From: Marinomonas sp. THO17
GTDB taxonomy: Bacteria > Pseudomonadota > Gammaproteobacteria > Pseudomonadales > Marinomonadaceae
Assembly (NCBI RefSeq): GCF_040436405.1
Contig: NZ_AP031575.1
Location: 3,151,501 to 3,215,500 of the forward strand
Direction of reading: 5' to 3'
Length of the DNA: 64,000 nt
Position 1 is the first letter of the stretch; each line of letters starts with the position of its first letter. Shown in pieces: positions 26,022 to 35,108 of the stretch. The notes under the pieces were generated by a model. That model was not told where the DNA came from. It ran no database searches and worked only from the letters and a program-made list of their open reading frames with translations. Both the position numbers and the translations under genes were made by a program.

Positions 26022-26855
26022 ATGGACAGATTGTCTTCCGTACTAAGTGCTTTTCGACCCAGAACAACGGCCGTAACCGGCCTATTTGCGCAAGCGTCAG
26101 CACAGCCGCTGGCGTTAAAATCCCCAGCCTGTTACTGGCTTTATGGGCTAGCAGGCGAGGTGATTCTCAAAGATCAGCAGGACAGACATTTGCGACTGCA
26201 TCAAGGAGAGGGCGCTTGGTTAGCATCAGGTATACATTTTACCTTAACCACAGGTACGACTGAGCAAGCTTCACAGCTGTTGATTTGCGAATACGATTTT
26301 GCCAGTAAAGCGTTAAACCCTTTGCTGGATGCTGATCTGCCTTGGGTGAAAATCACCGAGAAAGAGGACATTGGCCAATCGCTGCGACCCCTTAATGGCA
26401 TCTTAATAGAAGAATTTGTTCAAGCCAGATGTGGTTCACAAGTGGTGCTGGAACGCTTGGCGGAAGCCCTATTAGTGCAACTCTTGCGCCTCTTTATGCA
26501 GAATAACCGTATGCCTTCGGGATTATTGGCCGGCTTGAGTGATGCCAAACTGGCTCGCGCTATTGTCGCTATGCATGAGCAACCAGAGCAGCCTTGGCAT
26601 CTGGACGATCTGGCCGCCTTGGCGGGCATGTCGCGTTCCAGTTTCAGTCGTGCCTTTCGCGACACCCTCGCCATGACGCCTATGGCCTACCTCACCTTAT
26701 GGCGCATGCGAGTGGCGGCACAAAGACTCAAAAGTGGCGACAAAAACCTTGCCCTGCTCAGCGATGAATTGGGGTATCAGAGTGAAGCCGCGTTTCGACG
26801 CAGTTTTAAAAAAGTCATGGGCGTGCCACCGGGCGCCATCAGCAGAGCTTACTAA
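26022..26855 (+). CDS. AraC-family regulator with cupin sensor
   Basis: 277-residue activator. The N-terminal half (about 1-165) is a cupin-type sensor domain (ALKSPACYWLYGLAGEVIL), and the C-terminal half has the two helix-turn-helix motifs of AraC proteins (WHLDDLAALAGMSRSSFSRAFRDTLAMTPMAYL, given by its ends, and LLSDELGYQSEAAFRRSFKK). The GMSRSSFSR and AF(R)RSFKK signatures are canonical. ATG 26022 is chosen with GGGTG upstream. It lies divergently 116 nt from the redoxin gene, its most likely target. Confidence 0.85.
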   Translation: MDRLSSVLSAFRPRTTAVTGLFAQASAQPLALKSPACYWLYGLAGEVILKDQQDRHLRLHQGEGAWLASGIHFTLTTGTTEQASQLLICEYDFASKALNPLLDADLPWVKITEKEDIGQSLRPLNGILIEEFVQARCGSQVVLERLAEALLVQLLRLFMQNNRMPSGLLAGLSDAKLARAIVAMHEQPEQPWHLDDLAALAGMSRSSFSRAFRDTLAMTPMAYLTLWRMRVAAQRLKSGDKNLALLSDELGYQSEAAFRRSFKKVMGVPPGAISRAY

Positions 26856-26944
26856 TACTCGGTCACCACTCACCTACAATGCTTACCTGCAAGGCCCCTT
26901 GAACACTAATTGCGTGAATTGACTCGCAAAATTAACATTACGGC

Positions 26945-26973
26945 TTGGCATCCCCAGCGCTTGTCGCTATAAT
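26945..26973 (+). promoter_or_regulatory. Promoter of the tRNA-Ile gene
   Basis: -35 TTGGCA (26945-26950), exactly 17-nt spacer, consensus -10 TATAAT (26968-26973), then a GC-containing discriminator as in stable-RNA promoters. Confidence 0.85.
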
Positions 26974-26987
26974 TCGTTCCGCTTTTC

Positions 26988-27064
26988 GGGCCTGTAGCTC
27001 AGTTGGTTAGAGCATCCGACTCATAATCGGCAGGTCCCCAGTTCAAGTCTGGGCAGGCCCACCA
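26988..27064 (+). tRNA. tRNA-Ile (CAU anticodon, lysidine-modified type)
   Basis: 77-nt cloverleaf with encoded CCA. Acceptor GGGCCTG/CAGGCCC, D-arm GCTC...GAGC, anticodon loop CTCATAA (anticodon CAT), T-arm CCCAG/CTGGG. The C4-G69 and C5-G68 acceptor pairs are those TilS uses to recognise the minor isoleucine tRNA, so it is called Ile2 rather than elongator Met; elongator Met is the alternative. Position 27-43 in the anticodon stem is a U-C mismatch. It borders an accessory segment. Confidence 0.8.
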
Positions 27065-27069
27065 TATAA

Positions 27070-27117
27070 AATAAGCCTCTAGAGAGTTAGTGAATGCTAA
27101 TTTCTAGGGGCTTTTTT
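27070..27117 (+). terminator. Terminator after the tRNA gene
   Basis: AAGCCTCTAGA pairs with TCTAGGGGCTT (one mismatch) around an 18-20 nt loop that itself contains TTAGTGAATGCTAA; a T-run follows. Confidence 0.7.
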
Positions 27118-27289
27118 ATTCTTTTGGTGTGTAAAAAACGAATGGCAAACCTTATGGCTTTAATGATATGCGTTGGCAATTCCTTTGCTAACAAGTCTTA
27201 CTTCCGACTTTGAATTATACTAGTATGATTTCATTTTCTATTATTATATAAGCCTTTTTACCAGCACTTTTATACAACAGGATCCTTGT

Positions 27290-30200
27290 ATGACACCTCT
27301 TCAAAATATACTGGAACGCTACCGTTCTGTTTCCCAATCTGAACGTGAAAAAGGGACTTACTTTGAAGAGCTGATTGTTACCTACCTAAAGCACGAAGCC
27401 ACCTACAAAGAGTTATACAGCCATGTTTGGCTTTATGCTGACTGGGCAAAAGAGCAAGGCATTGATGGACGAGACATCGGCATTGATCTGGTTGCGAAAA
27501 CTCAAGGAACCGACGAATATCATGCAATTCAGTGTAAATGCTACGCAACCGATTACCGTGTACAAAAGCGTGACATAGACAGCTTTTTTACCGCCTCAGG
27601 CAAGAAGCCCTTTGCTCGCCGTGTCATAGTGACGACCTCAAATAATTGGAGCGAACACGCTGACGATGCTCTACGTGACCAGCAACCACCTGTCACCAAA
27701 ATAGACCTAAATGACTTAGAAAATAGCCAAATAGATTGGTCTTTGTACCAGCCAAACCAAACACCGGTATTAAAGACAAAAAAATCCCTTAGAGATCACC
27801 AAATCAGAGCCCTTAATGCCGTGGAAAAAGGCCTACTGACTGCTGAGCGTGGCAAGCTCATAATGGCTTGTGGTACAGGCAAAACCTTCACCAGCTTAAA
27901 AATAGCCGAACAATTGGTTGGCAAAGGCAAACGTGTATTGTTCCTTGTGCCAAGCTTGTCACTATTATCGCAAACTCTGACGGAATGGACACAAGAAAGC
28001 CAAACACCCCTACATAGCTTTGCCGTCTGTTCGGACAGCGAAGTAGGGAAAAAACGTAAGAAAGACGATGATGCTGTTAATACTTACGCTCATGAACTGC
28101 GTTTCCCTGCCACCACCAACCACGAAAGCCTCGCTAAAGCGATGGAAAAACGCCACGACGAACAACACATGAGCGTGGTGTTTTCCACTTATCATTCCAT
28201 TGATGTGATTAACAAAGCGCAAACCCTGTCTGGCTTAGCCGACTTTGATTTGATCATTTGTGATGAAGCCCACCGTACCACGGGTGCTACCTTTGTAGGA
28301 GATGATGAAAGCAACTTTGTCAAAGTTCACGATCAAGACTTCATCAAATCCCAAAAGCGCCTTTATATGACGGCGACCCCACGCATTTATCACGACCTTG
28401 CCAAAGCCAAAGCCGAGCAAGAAGACGCCGTACTCTGCTCTATGGACGATCCCGCGCTTTATGGTAAAGAACTGTTTACCATCAACTTTTCCGAAGCCGT
28501 ACAGCGAGGCTTGTTATGTGATTATAAAGTGATTGTATTGACCGTTTCACAAGATCACATTAGTTCACGCCTACAGAGCTTGCTAAAAGACGAAGATAAC
28601 CAGCTTAAAGTCGATGATGCCGCAAAAATCATTGGCTGCTGGAAAGCTCTTAGCAAGCAAAATGAAGAGGAAAGTGACGACCTAGAGCCAATGCGTCGTG
28701 CGGTGGCCTTTTGTCAGGTGATTGAACCAGCCTCTACAAACTCTAAGAGTACAACCCATAAAGTCAGTTCGAAAAATATTGCAGACATGTTTGAAGACGT
28801 GGTGGAGGCTTATCAAGCGCAAGACGAAGCGCACCACACATTAAAATGCCAAGCCGAGCACGTAGACGGCAGCATGAACGCCAGCGAAAAAGAAGCCAAA
28901 CTCAACTGGTTAAAAGAAGCATCGCCAGATAACACTTGTCGTATTTTGAGTAATGTTCGCTGCTTGTCAGAAGGCGTGGATGTGCCCGCCCTAGACGCCG
29001 TGCTCTTCCTAACCCCAAGAAACTCCCAAGTCGATGTAGTGCAGTCTGTTGGCCGAGTAATGCGTAACGCGCCGGGCAAAGAACGTGGCTACGTGATTTT
29101 ACCTGTCGTGATACCCTCTGGCATGGAGCCTCATAAAGCCCTAGACGACAACAAAACCTACAAGGTGGTATGGGAAGTATTGCAAGCCTTGCGCTCCCAC
29201 GATGATCGCTTTGACGCCATGATTAATAAATTAGATTTGATCGGCCAAGATCACAGCAAGATGGAAGTCATCGCCATCACGGATCAAATTAATAAAAAAT
29301 CTGACGGCAAAAAAGACAACAAAAACACCGGCAAGGGTGAATACCGCATAGGGGAAAAAGTAGCCAGTTATGATGTTGAAGGCCAAATGACAGATCAGCA
29401 TGGTCTGCAATTTGAAGTGGGTGAAATCGAAAAAGCTCTGTATGCCAAAGTGGTTAAAAAATGCGGCAATCGTAATTATTGGACAGAATGGGCGAAAGAC
29501 ATCAGCGACATCGCCACAAGGCACATCAGTCGCATTACCGCCATTGTTTCGGACACGAACAATACCAACGAAGTGGCCGCTTTTACGGCTTTTGCTGACG
29601 AACTAAGAGACGATCTAAACGACAGTATCACCAATGACGAAGTGATCGAAATGCTGGCGCAGCATCTTATCACCAAGCCCGTGTTTGATGCCCTGTTTAA
29701 AGAGCACAGCTTTGCCAATAACAACCCGGTTTCCCTTGCCATGCAGCAAGTGTTGGACTTGTTGCAAGAGCACAACATAGACAAAGAAGCCGATACCCTA
29801 GAAAAGTTCTACGCCAGTGTGAAAATGCGAGCCGAGGGCATAGACAACGCTCAAGGTAAGCAAAAAATTGTTGTCGAACTGTACGATAAATTTTTCCGCA
29901 ATGCCTTCCCGAAAATGACCGAACGCCTAGGAATAGTCTACACCCCAGTGGAAGTAGTGGATTTCATCATCCATAGTATTGATGACTTGCTAAAACAAGA
30001 GTTCGGGCAAAGTCTTGGTAGCGAAGGTGTGCATATTATTGACCCCTTCACGGGCACAGGCACCTTTGTCACTCGCTTGCTACAAAGTGGCTTGATTAGC
30101 AAAGAGCAACTGCCCCACAAATACCAGCATGAGATTCACGCCAACGAACTGGTGTTATTGGCCTACTACATTGCCGCCGTCAACATAGAAGCGGTGTATC

Positions 30201-32206
30201 ACAGTTTAGTAGGTGGCGAATACCAGCCTTTTGAAGGCATTTGCTTAACCGACACCTTCCAACTCTATGAAAAAGACGACTTGGTAAGTGAATTATTGGC
30301 CGACAACAGCGACCGCCGTAACCGTCAAAAGAACCTTGATATTCGTGTGATCATGGGCAACCCGCCGTATTCGGCAGGTCAAACGAACGCCAATGACAAC
30401 AACGCTAACATCGCCTACAAAGGGCTGGATAACCGTATTCGTGATACCTACGCCGCCCATTCCAGCGCCACCAATAAAAACGCCCTGTATGATTCCTACA
30501 TTCGCGCCATTCGCTGGGCAAGCGATCGAGTAGGCAACAGCGGTATTATTGGCTTTGTTACCAATGCAGGCTTTTTAGAAGCCAATACAGCCGGCGGTTT
30601 ACGAAAGTGCTTAGCCGAGGAGTTCTCTTCTATTTATGTGTTCCATTTGCGTGGTAATGCCAGAACATCGGGAGAAATACGTCGAAAAGAAAAAGACAAT
30701 GTATTTGGTCAAGGCACTCGCACACCAATCGCCATGACTTTTTTGGTGAAAAATCCCGCCGCGATGACGAATAGCAAAATCCATTGGCACGACATTGGCG
30801 ATTACCTCACTCAACAGCAAAAACTCGATAAAATTGCCGACTTCGCCAGCCTGAAAGGCATTACACAAGCCAATGCCTGGTCAGAATTGATACCAGATGA
30901 ACATCATGATTGGGTTGGTCAGCGGGATGATAGCTTTGAAAACTTTATTAAAATTGGTGATAAGTCTTCTAGTCAGGATAAAAAGTCTATTTTTGAAAAC
31001 TATTCTAGAGGTGTTGCTACTGCTAGGGATGCTTGGTGTTTTAATTCTTCCTATTTAAAACTACATGAGAACATGTATACATTGGTTAGCTTTTATAATT
31101 CTGAAGTGGAGCGATTAATTAAATATAATGATTTGAAAGAAAAAATTGATGATCTTATAAATTTCGATCCATCTAAAATAAGTTGGAATAGAGGTTTAAA
31201 AAATGATTTGATCAGAAAAAAAGAATTGCCTTTCAACAGATTTCTTATCTATAAATCATTATATAGGCCATTTACAGCTCAATGGCTTTACTTTGATAAG
31301 AACTTTAATGATATGACGTATCAAATGAAGAAGTTCTATCCGTTAGCAGAATCCGAAAACTTTATAATATATTTAAGTGGTTCAGGAAATGGAGGTAAAG
31401 CTTTTTCAGCAATGCTTTCTAAAGATGTCCCAGACCTAAATATGCAACATTCCGGTGGGCAAGGATTTCCACTTTACCTCTACGAAAAAGTTGAAGACGA
31501 TACCATCGACTTTGGAGACAGTGGCGATTTGTTTGCCGCCAAACCAGAGGCAATAAGTGAAGACGGTTATACCCGTAAAGACGGCATTAGCGACGCAGGT
31601 TTAGCGCATTTCCAACAGGCGTACCCTAACGAGACTTTGAGTAAGGAAGACATTTTTTATTACGTGTATGGCTTGCTGCATTCACAGGATTACCGCGACC
31701 GATATGCGGACAATTTAAGTAAAGAACTGCCTCGTATTCCTTGTGTGAAAACCGCTAAAGATTTTTGGCATTTCAGCCAAGCAGGGCGCGACTTGGCCGA
31801 ACTGCACATCAACTACGAAACCGTTACCCCTTACCCTGTCACCTTGGATTGCGGTAAACGCACCATCAAGCAATTGAGTAACGAGGATTTCCGCGTTACT
31901 AAAATGAAACTGGCTAAAAAAGGTGAAAAACACACCATCATCTACAACCACGCCATTACTGTGCGAGACATTCCAGTCGAAGCCTACGATTACGTGGTGA
32001 ACGGCAAAGCCGCCATAGAATGGGTGATGGATCGCCAATGTGTAAAAACCGACAAAGCCAGCGGCATAGTGAACGACGCCAACGACTGGGCAATTGAAAC
32101 TATGAACAACCCGAAATACCCACTGGAACTACTACAGCGCGTCATCACCGTCAGTTTAGAAACCATGAAAATAGTCAATAACTTACCCGCCTTAGACATA
32201 GATTAA
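27290..32206 (+). CDS. Type ISP single-polypeptide restriction-modification enzyme
   Basis: 1638-residue defence enzyme combining nuclease, ATP-driven motor, adenine methyltransferase and target recognition in one chain, as in LlaBIII-type systems. An Mrr-like nuclease comes first (D66 and Q81-C-K83 form a D...QxK variant). The helicase has Walker A GTGKT (195-199), DEAH (325-328) and TAT (361-363). The N6-adenine methyltransferase has motif I DPFTGTG (about 917) and motif IV NPPY (about 1023). The C-terminal third recognises the target. One segment, about 30930-31470, is clearly more AT-rich than the rest. ATG 27290 follows AGGATCC. It lies 226 nt from a tRNA gene. No separate methylase or specificity gene is needed. 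Confidence 0.9.
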   Translation: MTPLQNILERYRSVSQSEREKGTYFEELIVTYLKHEATYKELYSHVWLYADWAKEQGIDGRDIGIDLVAKTQGTDEYHAIQCKCYATDYRVQKRDIDSFFTASGKKPFARRVIVTTSNNWSEHADDALRDQQPPVTKIDLNDLENSQIDWSLYQPNQTPVLKTKKSLRDHQIRALNAVEKGLLTAERGKLIMACGTGKTFTSLKIAEQLVGKGKRVLFLVPSLSLLSQTLTEWTQESQTPLHSFAVCSDSEVGKKRKKDDDAVNTYAHELRFPATTNHESLAKAMEKRHDEQHMSVVFSTYHSIDVINKAQTLSGLADFDLIICDEAHRTTGATFVGDDESNFVKVHDQDFIKSQKRLYMTATPRIYHDLAKAKAEQEDAVLCSMDDPALYGKELFTINFSEAVQRGLLCDYKVIVLTVSQDHISSRLQSLLKDEDNQLKVDDAAKIIGCWKALSKQNEEESDDLEPMRRAVAFCQVIEPASTNSKSTTHKVSSKNIADMFEDVVEAYQAQDEAHHTLKCQAEHVDGSMNASEKEAKLNWLKEASPDNTCRILSNVRCLSEGVDVPALDAVLFLTPRNSQVDVVQSVGRVMRNAPGKERGYVILPVVIPSGMEPHKALDDNKTYKVVWEVLQALRSHDDRFDAMINKLDLIGQDHSKMEVIAITDQINKKSDGKKDNKNTGKGEYRIGEKVASYDVEGQMTDQHGLQFEVGEIEKALYAKVVKKCGNRNYWTEWAKDISDIATRHISRITAIVSDTNNTNEVAAFTAFADELRDDLNDSITNDEVIEMLAQHLITKPVFDALFKEHSFANNNPVSLAMQQVLDLLQEHNIDKEADTLEKFYASVKMRAEGIDNAQGKQKIVVELYDKFFRNAFPKMTERLGIVYTPVEVVDFIIHSIDDLLKQEFGQSLGSEGVHIIDPFTGTGTFVTRLLQSGLISKEQLPHKYQHEIHANELVLLAYYIAAVNIEAVYHSLVGGEYQPFEGICLTDTFQLYEKDDLVSELLADNSDRRNRQKNLDIRVIMGNPPYSAGQTNANDNNANIAYKGLDNRIRDTYAAHSSATNKNALYDSYIRAIRWASDRVGNSGIIGFVTNAGFLEANTAGGLRKCLAEEFSSIYVFHLRGNARTSGEIRRKEKDNVFGQGTRTPIAMTFLVKNPAAMTNSKIHWHDIGDYLTQQQKLDKIADFASLKGITQANAWSELIPDEHHDWVGQRDDSFENFIKIGDKSSSQDKKSIFENYSRGVATARDAWCFNSSYLKLHENMYTLVSFYNSEVERLIKYNDLKEKIDDLINFDPSKISWNRGLKNDLIRKKELPFNRFLIYKSLYRPFTAQWLYFDKNFNDMTYQMKKFYPLAESENFIIYLSGSGNGGKAFSAMLSKDVPDLNMQHSGGQGFPLYLYEKVEDDTIDFGDSGDLFAAKPEAISEDGYTRKDGISDAGLAHFQQAYPNETLSKEDIFYYVYGLLHSQDYRDRYADNLSKELPRIPCVKTAKDFWHFSQAGRDLAELHINYETVTPYPVTLDCGKRTIKQLSNEDFRVTKMKLAKKGEKHTIIYNHAITVRDIPVEAYDYVVNGKAAIEWVMDRQCVKTDKASGIVNDANDWAIETMNNPKYPLELLQRVITVSLETMKIVNNLPALDID

Positions 32207-32220
32207 AGAAGGAATAACAC

Positions 32221-32337
32221 ATGCTATTAGGGAAGATAGAAAAACTGTCTATACGTGAGCCGTTAGAAGCCTGTCTAACTGATTCACACACTACGTTATT
32301 TAACCTAGCGGAAGCGCCAGTCGCACAAACCTTATAA
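32221..32337 (+). CDS. Possible 38-residue small protein after the restriction enzyme
   Basis: Short open frame MLLGKIEKLSIREPLEAC... ending APVAQTL, starting 14 nt after the Type ISP stop codon with AAGGAAT about 6 nt before its ATG. Its stop is 17 nt before the next gene, whose Shine-Dalgarno follows directly. The spacing fits a real coupled gene or the remnant of a longer one. No family recognised. Confidence 0.4.
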   Translation: MLLGKIEKLSIREPLEACLTDSHTTLFNLAEAPVAQTL

Positions 32338-32354
32338 CCAAGGAGGGTTTTGAT

Positions 32355-33587
32355 TTGTCAAATACGAATGAGACCGCTCTTTATGTTTTGGGATTTACTG
32401 TACTTTTTTGCATGGTGCTGTCATATCTCACGTTTTTAAGATTTGAAAGTGAGAATATAAAAAAGGAAGGGCTGAATTTTACTTTAATTGGTGCTTTGTG
32501 TTTTATTTTTAGGCCATTAAGGTTTTTTTGGTCTTTTCTTAGAGAAACACTCTTTTTAATTGAGAATCTTTTCAGTGCTGAAGTGATCAAGAAAACGGCT
32601 AAAAACATAGCTTCTCCTATTTCATTATTTAAAATTTTGATTTTTCCTTTTAAATTTATAGGTGTGTTTTTTTGGAGGGTGATTTTTATTTTACCCTTTG
32701 AATTTATAAATGTGGTGTTTTGGTGGGGGGTTTTGATTTTAAAAAAAATTATGTGCTATGAGTGGAGGTTGCCAATACATTGGAACTTTGGAAACCTTGT
32801 TTTAACTTTTTTTGTTTTAATTTTTTTTGTTTTATATGGTGGGTATTTTTGGTCTCTAATATATAAAGTTGATATCTTTCTTATCTTGTCATTGTTTTTT
32901 GTATTAACTTTTTTCTCTCTTGCTACTTTTGTTTTGCAGTATGTGTATAAAAAAATGAAATATATTTTTTATTTTTTCGTTTTTTTAAATGTCGTAACGA
33001 TAACCTTATCCCCTTATTTTACATCTGATTTCTTTTCCTATTATTCTGATGTTTCACCAGAGAAAGTAACACGTTTGCTGTATTTTATTAATGTGGTTGC
33101 TTACGTTTTTTGTTTTTATTTACTTTTTTATGTTGTCTATTGTTTTTTTTTCATATGTCTTATTTTTTTGAAGTTTTACTTCTTTTTGTATGCAAGATTT
33201 GATTTTTTTGTTGAAAGGCCTAAGCCAAATCCCATTAGGGATTTGTGTACAGGTAATTGGTTTGTTGTGCTTATGATACTGTGCTTTCTGAGTGTTCCTT
33301 TTGCTGTTTTTGGTAAAATTTTGGGCAGTCCTAGTTATCGTTTTGAGCAAATCATGTCTGAATATATGTTTACCGACAATAATGGCCGTTGTCATGATTT
33401 GAATAGCAAGGATAAAATTTATTTTTATGAGCAAGGAAGGGTTCTGCAATACATTCCAAAAAAAGAGGATCAAGATGAAGAGGAATATAGAGTTAAATAC
33501 ATAGACTATCAATGTAAGAATAAATCCAAAAATGAATCAAACGAGAATAAGTTAAAAGAAAATCAGTTAAAAGAGACGACACAATAA
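32355..33587 (+). CDS. Phe-rich integral membrane protein of unknown function
   Basis: 410 residues, starting at TTG with AAGGAGGG about 8 nt upstream, an excellent ribosome site. About eight hydrophobic segments fill residues 8-325 and phenylalanine is extremely frequent; the last 85 residues are a hydrophilic, charged domain (FTDNNGRCHDLNSKDKI onward) ending in the repeat NKLKE-NQLKE. The DNA is far more AT-rich than its neighbours, with runs of 7-9 T, 8 A and 6 G inside the reading frame, suggesting foreign origin and slippage-prone sites. It follows the restriction enzyme in the same direction, so a defence-associated membrane effector is possible, but nothing in the sequence proves it. 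I recognise no family. Confidence 0.65.
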   Translation: MSNTNETALYVLGFTVLFCMVLSYLTFLRFESENIKKEGLNFTLIGALCFIFRPLRFFWSFLRETLFLIENLFSAEVIKKTAKNIASPISLFKILIFPFKFIGVFFWRVIFILPFEFINVVFWWGVLILKKIMCYEWRLPIHWNFGNLVLTFFVLIFFVLYGGYFWSLIYKVDIFLILSLFFVLTFFSLATFVLQYVYKKMKYIFYFFVFLNVVTITLSPYFTSDFFSYYSDVSPEKVTRLLYFINVVAYVFCFYLLFYVVYCFFFICLIFLKFYFFLYARFDFFVERPKPNPIRDLCTGNWFVVLMILCFLSVPFAVFGKILGSPSYRFEQIMSEYMFTDNNGRCHDLNSKDKIYFYEQGRVLQYIPKKEDQDEEEYRVKYIDYQCKNKSKNESNENKLKENQLKETTQ

Positions 33588-33699
33588 AAGCTCTGCATCT
33601 TTGGAAATATTATCAGCAATATGCAGGATTAGATTCTTTTTTACCCTAGCACCTGCCAATAACCTGTTTTATCGCCTCCACACGGGCTAATTTTCCTGC

Positions 33700-33900
33700 T
33701 TACTGTCGTTTGTTAATTGCACACGTAATGGTGCTCACGTCTTTGTTTAATGCAGTGGCAAGTTGTTGGCGTGTCGTCTGGGGGTTGCTTTGCATTAATA
33801 CGAGAATCGCCTTGGGCTTTTCAGTGCTGACAAGTTTACAGGAGCATTTTGTGTTTCCTTTTACTTTATAGGGCTTACTTGAAAAAGTTAATAAGACCAT
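33700..33900 (-). pseudogene. Possible remnant of a winged-helix regulator
   Basis: 66-codon frame whose C-terminal half (AILVLMQSNPQTTRQQLATAL, then NKDVSTITCAINK) reads like a helix-turn-helix DNA-binding domain. The N-terminal 25 residues look random, and there is no ribosome site before the ATG. Either a very small regulator or, more likely, the broken end of a larger one left at the border of the accessory segment. Confidence 0.3.
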
Positions 33901-34147
33901 TTTGTTATATCAGTTATCCAAATAAACGATTTTGGGAATAATGATAAAACCGTAAGAGAAAGGTATTGAGCCAAAATGGATTGGTTTTTGCTTAATCCTA
34001 GTGCGTATTTTAGGTGTCATTTTGGCCTCGCGATGGGATTTGAGGAGAATCTCAGTGAGAAAGCAGTCACATTGTCCCTAATTGGTGCGAGTCACCCTGC
34101 ATAGTGCGTGGGAGTCGGTATGGTTAGATTGACGGATACACAACACC

Positions 34148-34166
34148 TGTTGCCAAAAAGGCAACA
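34148..34166. promoter_or_regulatory. Palindrome upstream of the DUF3100 operon
   Basis: TGTTGCC-AAAAA-GGCAACA, a perfect 7-bp inverted repeat 76 nt before the start codon. A related palindrome lies before the second half of the cluster (35664-35688). Candidate operator. Confidence 0.5.
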
Positions 34167-34241
34167 AATCACACCTTAAAAGACAACTTTAAAAAGCGTT
34201 TTATGAAAGTGTCATCAAGTTGAAATAACTGGAGTCACAAA

Positions 34242-35108
34242 ATGAACGCACAATCCCCAATATCATTATTATTAAACTGGAGATTGCACTTAATTGTTAT
34301 TCTATTTTCCGTCATTGCGGAATGGATAGGCATTCAGAGCATCCCCATTGCGAACGCAAAACTCTTATTTTTACCCTTGTTCTATGTCTTTCTATTTTGT
34401 CTTTTGTTGAACCCAAATATCATTGGGGCGGCGGCTAAGGTCATCAGCAAGAAAAATGCCGCCATTGCGGCGCCCATTATTAGTATTGCCATCCTGCCTT
34501 TTATTGCTAAGTTCGGTACCTTGATCGGCCCTGCTATTCCCAAAATTATGGACGCTGGTGCCGCTATGATTCTGCAAGAGTTAGGTAATTTAGGCACCAT
34601 GTTGATTGCCATGTCTATCGCGGTATTGGTCTTTAAAATGGGCCGTGAAGCCATAGGGGCCACTTATTCGATTGCCCGTGAGCCAAATATTGCTCTGATT
34701 TCAGACCGTTATGGGCTGAAAAGCAGTGAGGGTATTGGTGTGATGGGCGTATATGTCATGGGAACCTTGTTTGGCACCTTGTATTTTTCATTGCTTGCTG
34801 GGTTTCTGGCGTCAACCGGTTGGATGGATATTCGAGCCCTTGCAATGGCGTGCGGTGTTGGCAGTGGCAGTATGACGGCAGCTTGTTCAGGCAGTTTGGC
34901 CGCATCGGTTCCAGATATGAAAGAAGACATTCTTGCTTTTGCCGGGGCCAGTAACCTTTTGACGAATGCTACTGGGCTGTATGTGGCCATCTTTATTGCC
35001 TTACCCTTTGCTGAATGGTTCTACAAGAAACTGGCCAGTAAACAAACACACGCAGAAACCCATGTCACCAACCAGCCATCAGACGATGAGGTAAGTAAAA
35101 ATGCTTGA
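34242..35108 (+). CDS. DUF3100 membrane transporter-like protein
   Basis: 288-residue inner-membrane protein with about eight hydrophobic segments. It fits DUF3100, a family I associate with M20 peptidase-type genes, one of which is four genes downstream. Two small-residue-rich loops, GREAIGATYSIAREPN and ACGVGSGSMTAACSGSL, resemble the re-entrant glycine loops of ESS/2HCT-type secondary carriers. The ATG follows GGAG. It overlaps the next gene by 8 nt, so the two proteins are translationally coupled and probably form one transporter, with the arrangement of the malonate carrier MadL/MadM as an analogy. Substrate unknown. Confidence 0.65.
   Translation: MNAQSPISLLLNWRLHLIVILFSVIAEWIGIQSIPIANAKLLFLPLFYVFLFCLLLNPNIIGAAAKVISKKNAAIAAPIISIAILPFIAKFGTLIGPAIPKIMDAGAAMILQELGNLGTMLIAMSIAVLVFKMGREAIGATYSIAREPNIALISDRYGLKSSEGIGVMGVYVMGTLFGTLYFSLLAGFLASTGWMDIRALAMACGVGSGSMTAACSGSLAASVPDMKEDILAFAGASNLLTNATGLYVAIFIALPFAEWFYKKLASKQTHAETHVTNQPSDDEVSKNA

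Larger units (their letters stand above)
33588..34241. other. Long region without a convincing gene
   Basis: 654 nt between the membrane protein and the DUF3100 gene. It holds a possible 66-codon helix-turn-helix remnant on the minus strand (33700-33900), no copy of the tRNA 3' end, and the palindrome at 34148-34166. The rest shows no feature I can support. Confidence 0.6.

Noticed and set aside
26988-27064. tRNA called as elongator tRNA-Met
   Set aside because: C4-G69 and C5-G68 acceptor pairs match the TilS-recognised Ile2 tRNA; Met remains a lower-probability alternative.
33120-33512. 130-codon minus-strand frame inside the membrane protein gene
   Set aside because: Antisense of the Phe-rich gene; Lys/Asn-rich product is a consequence of the T-rich coding strand.
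33976-34104. 42-codon plus-strand open frame starting MDWFLLNPSAYFRC
   Set aside because: No ribosome site, no recognisable domain; too short to support.
33588-34241. Search for a second copy of the tRNA-Ile 3' end (integration site)
   Set aside because: No stretch resembling the T-arm or acceptor end is visible here, so no attachment site is claimed.
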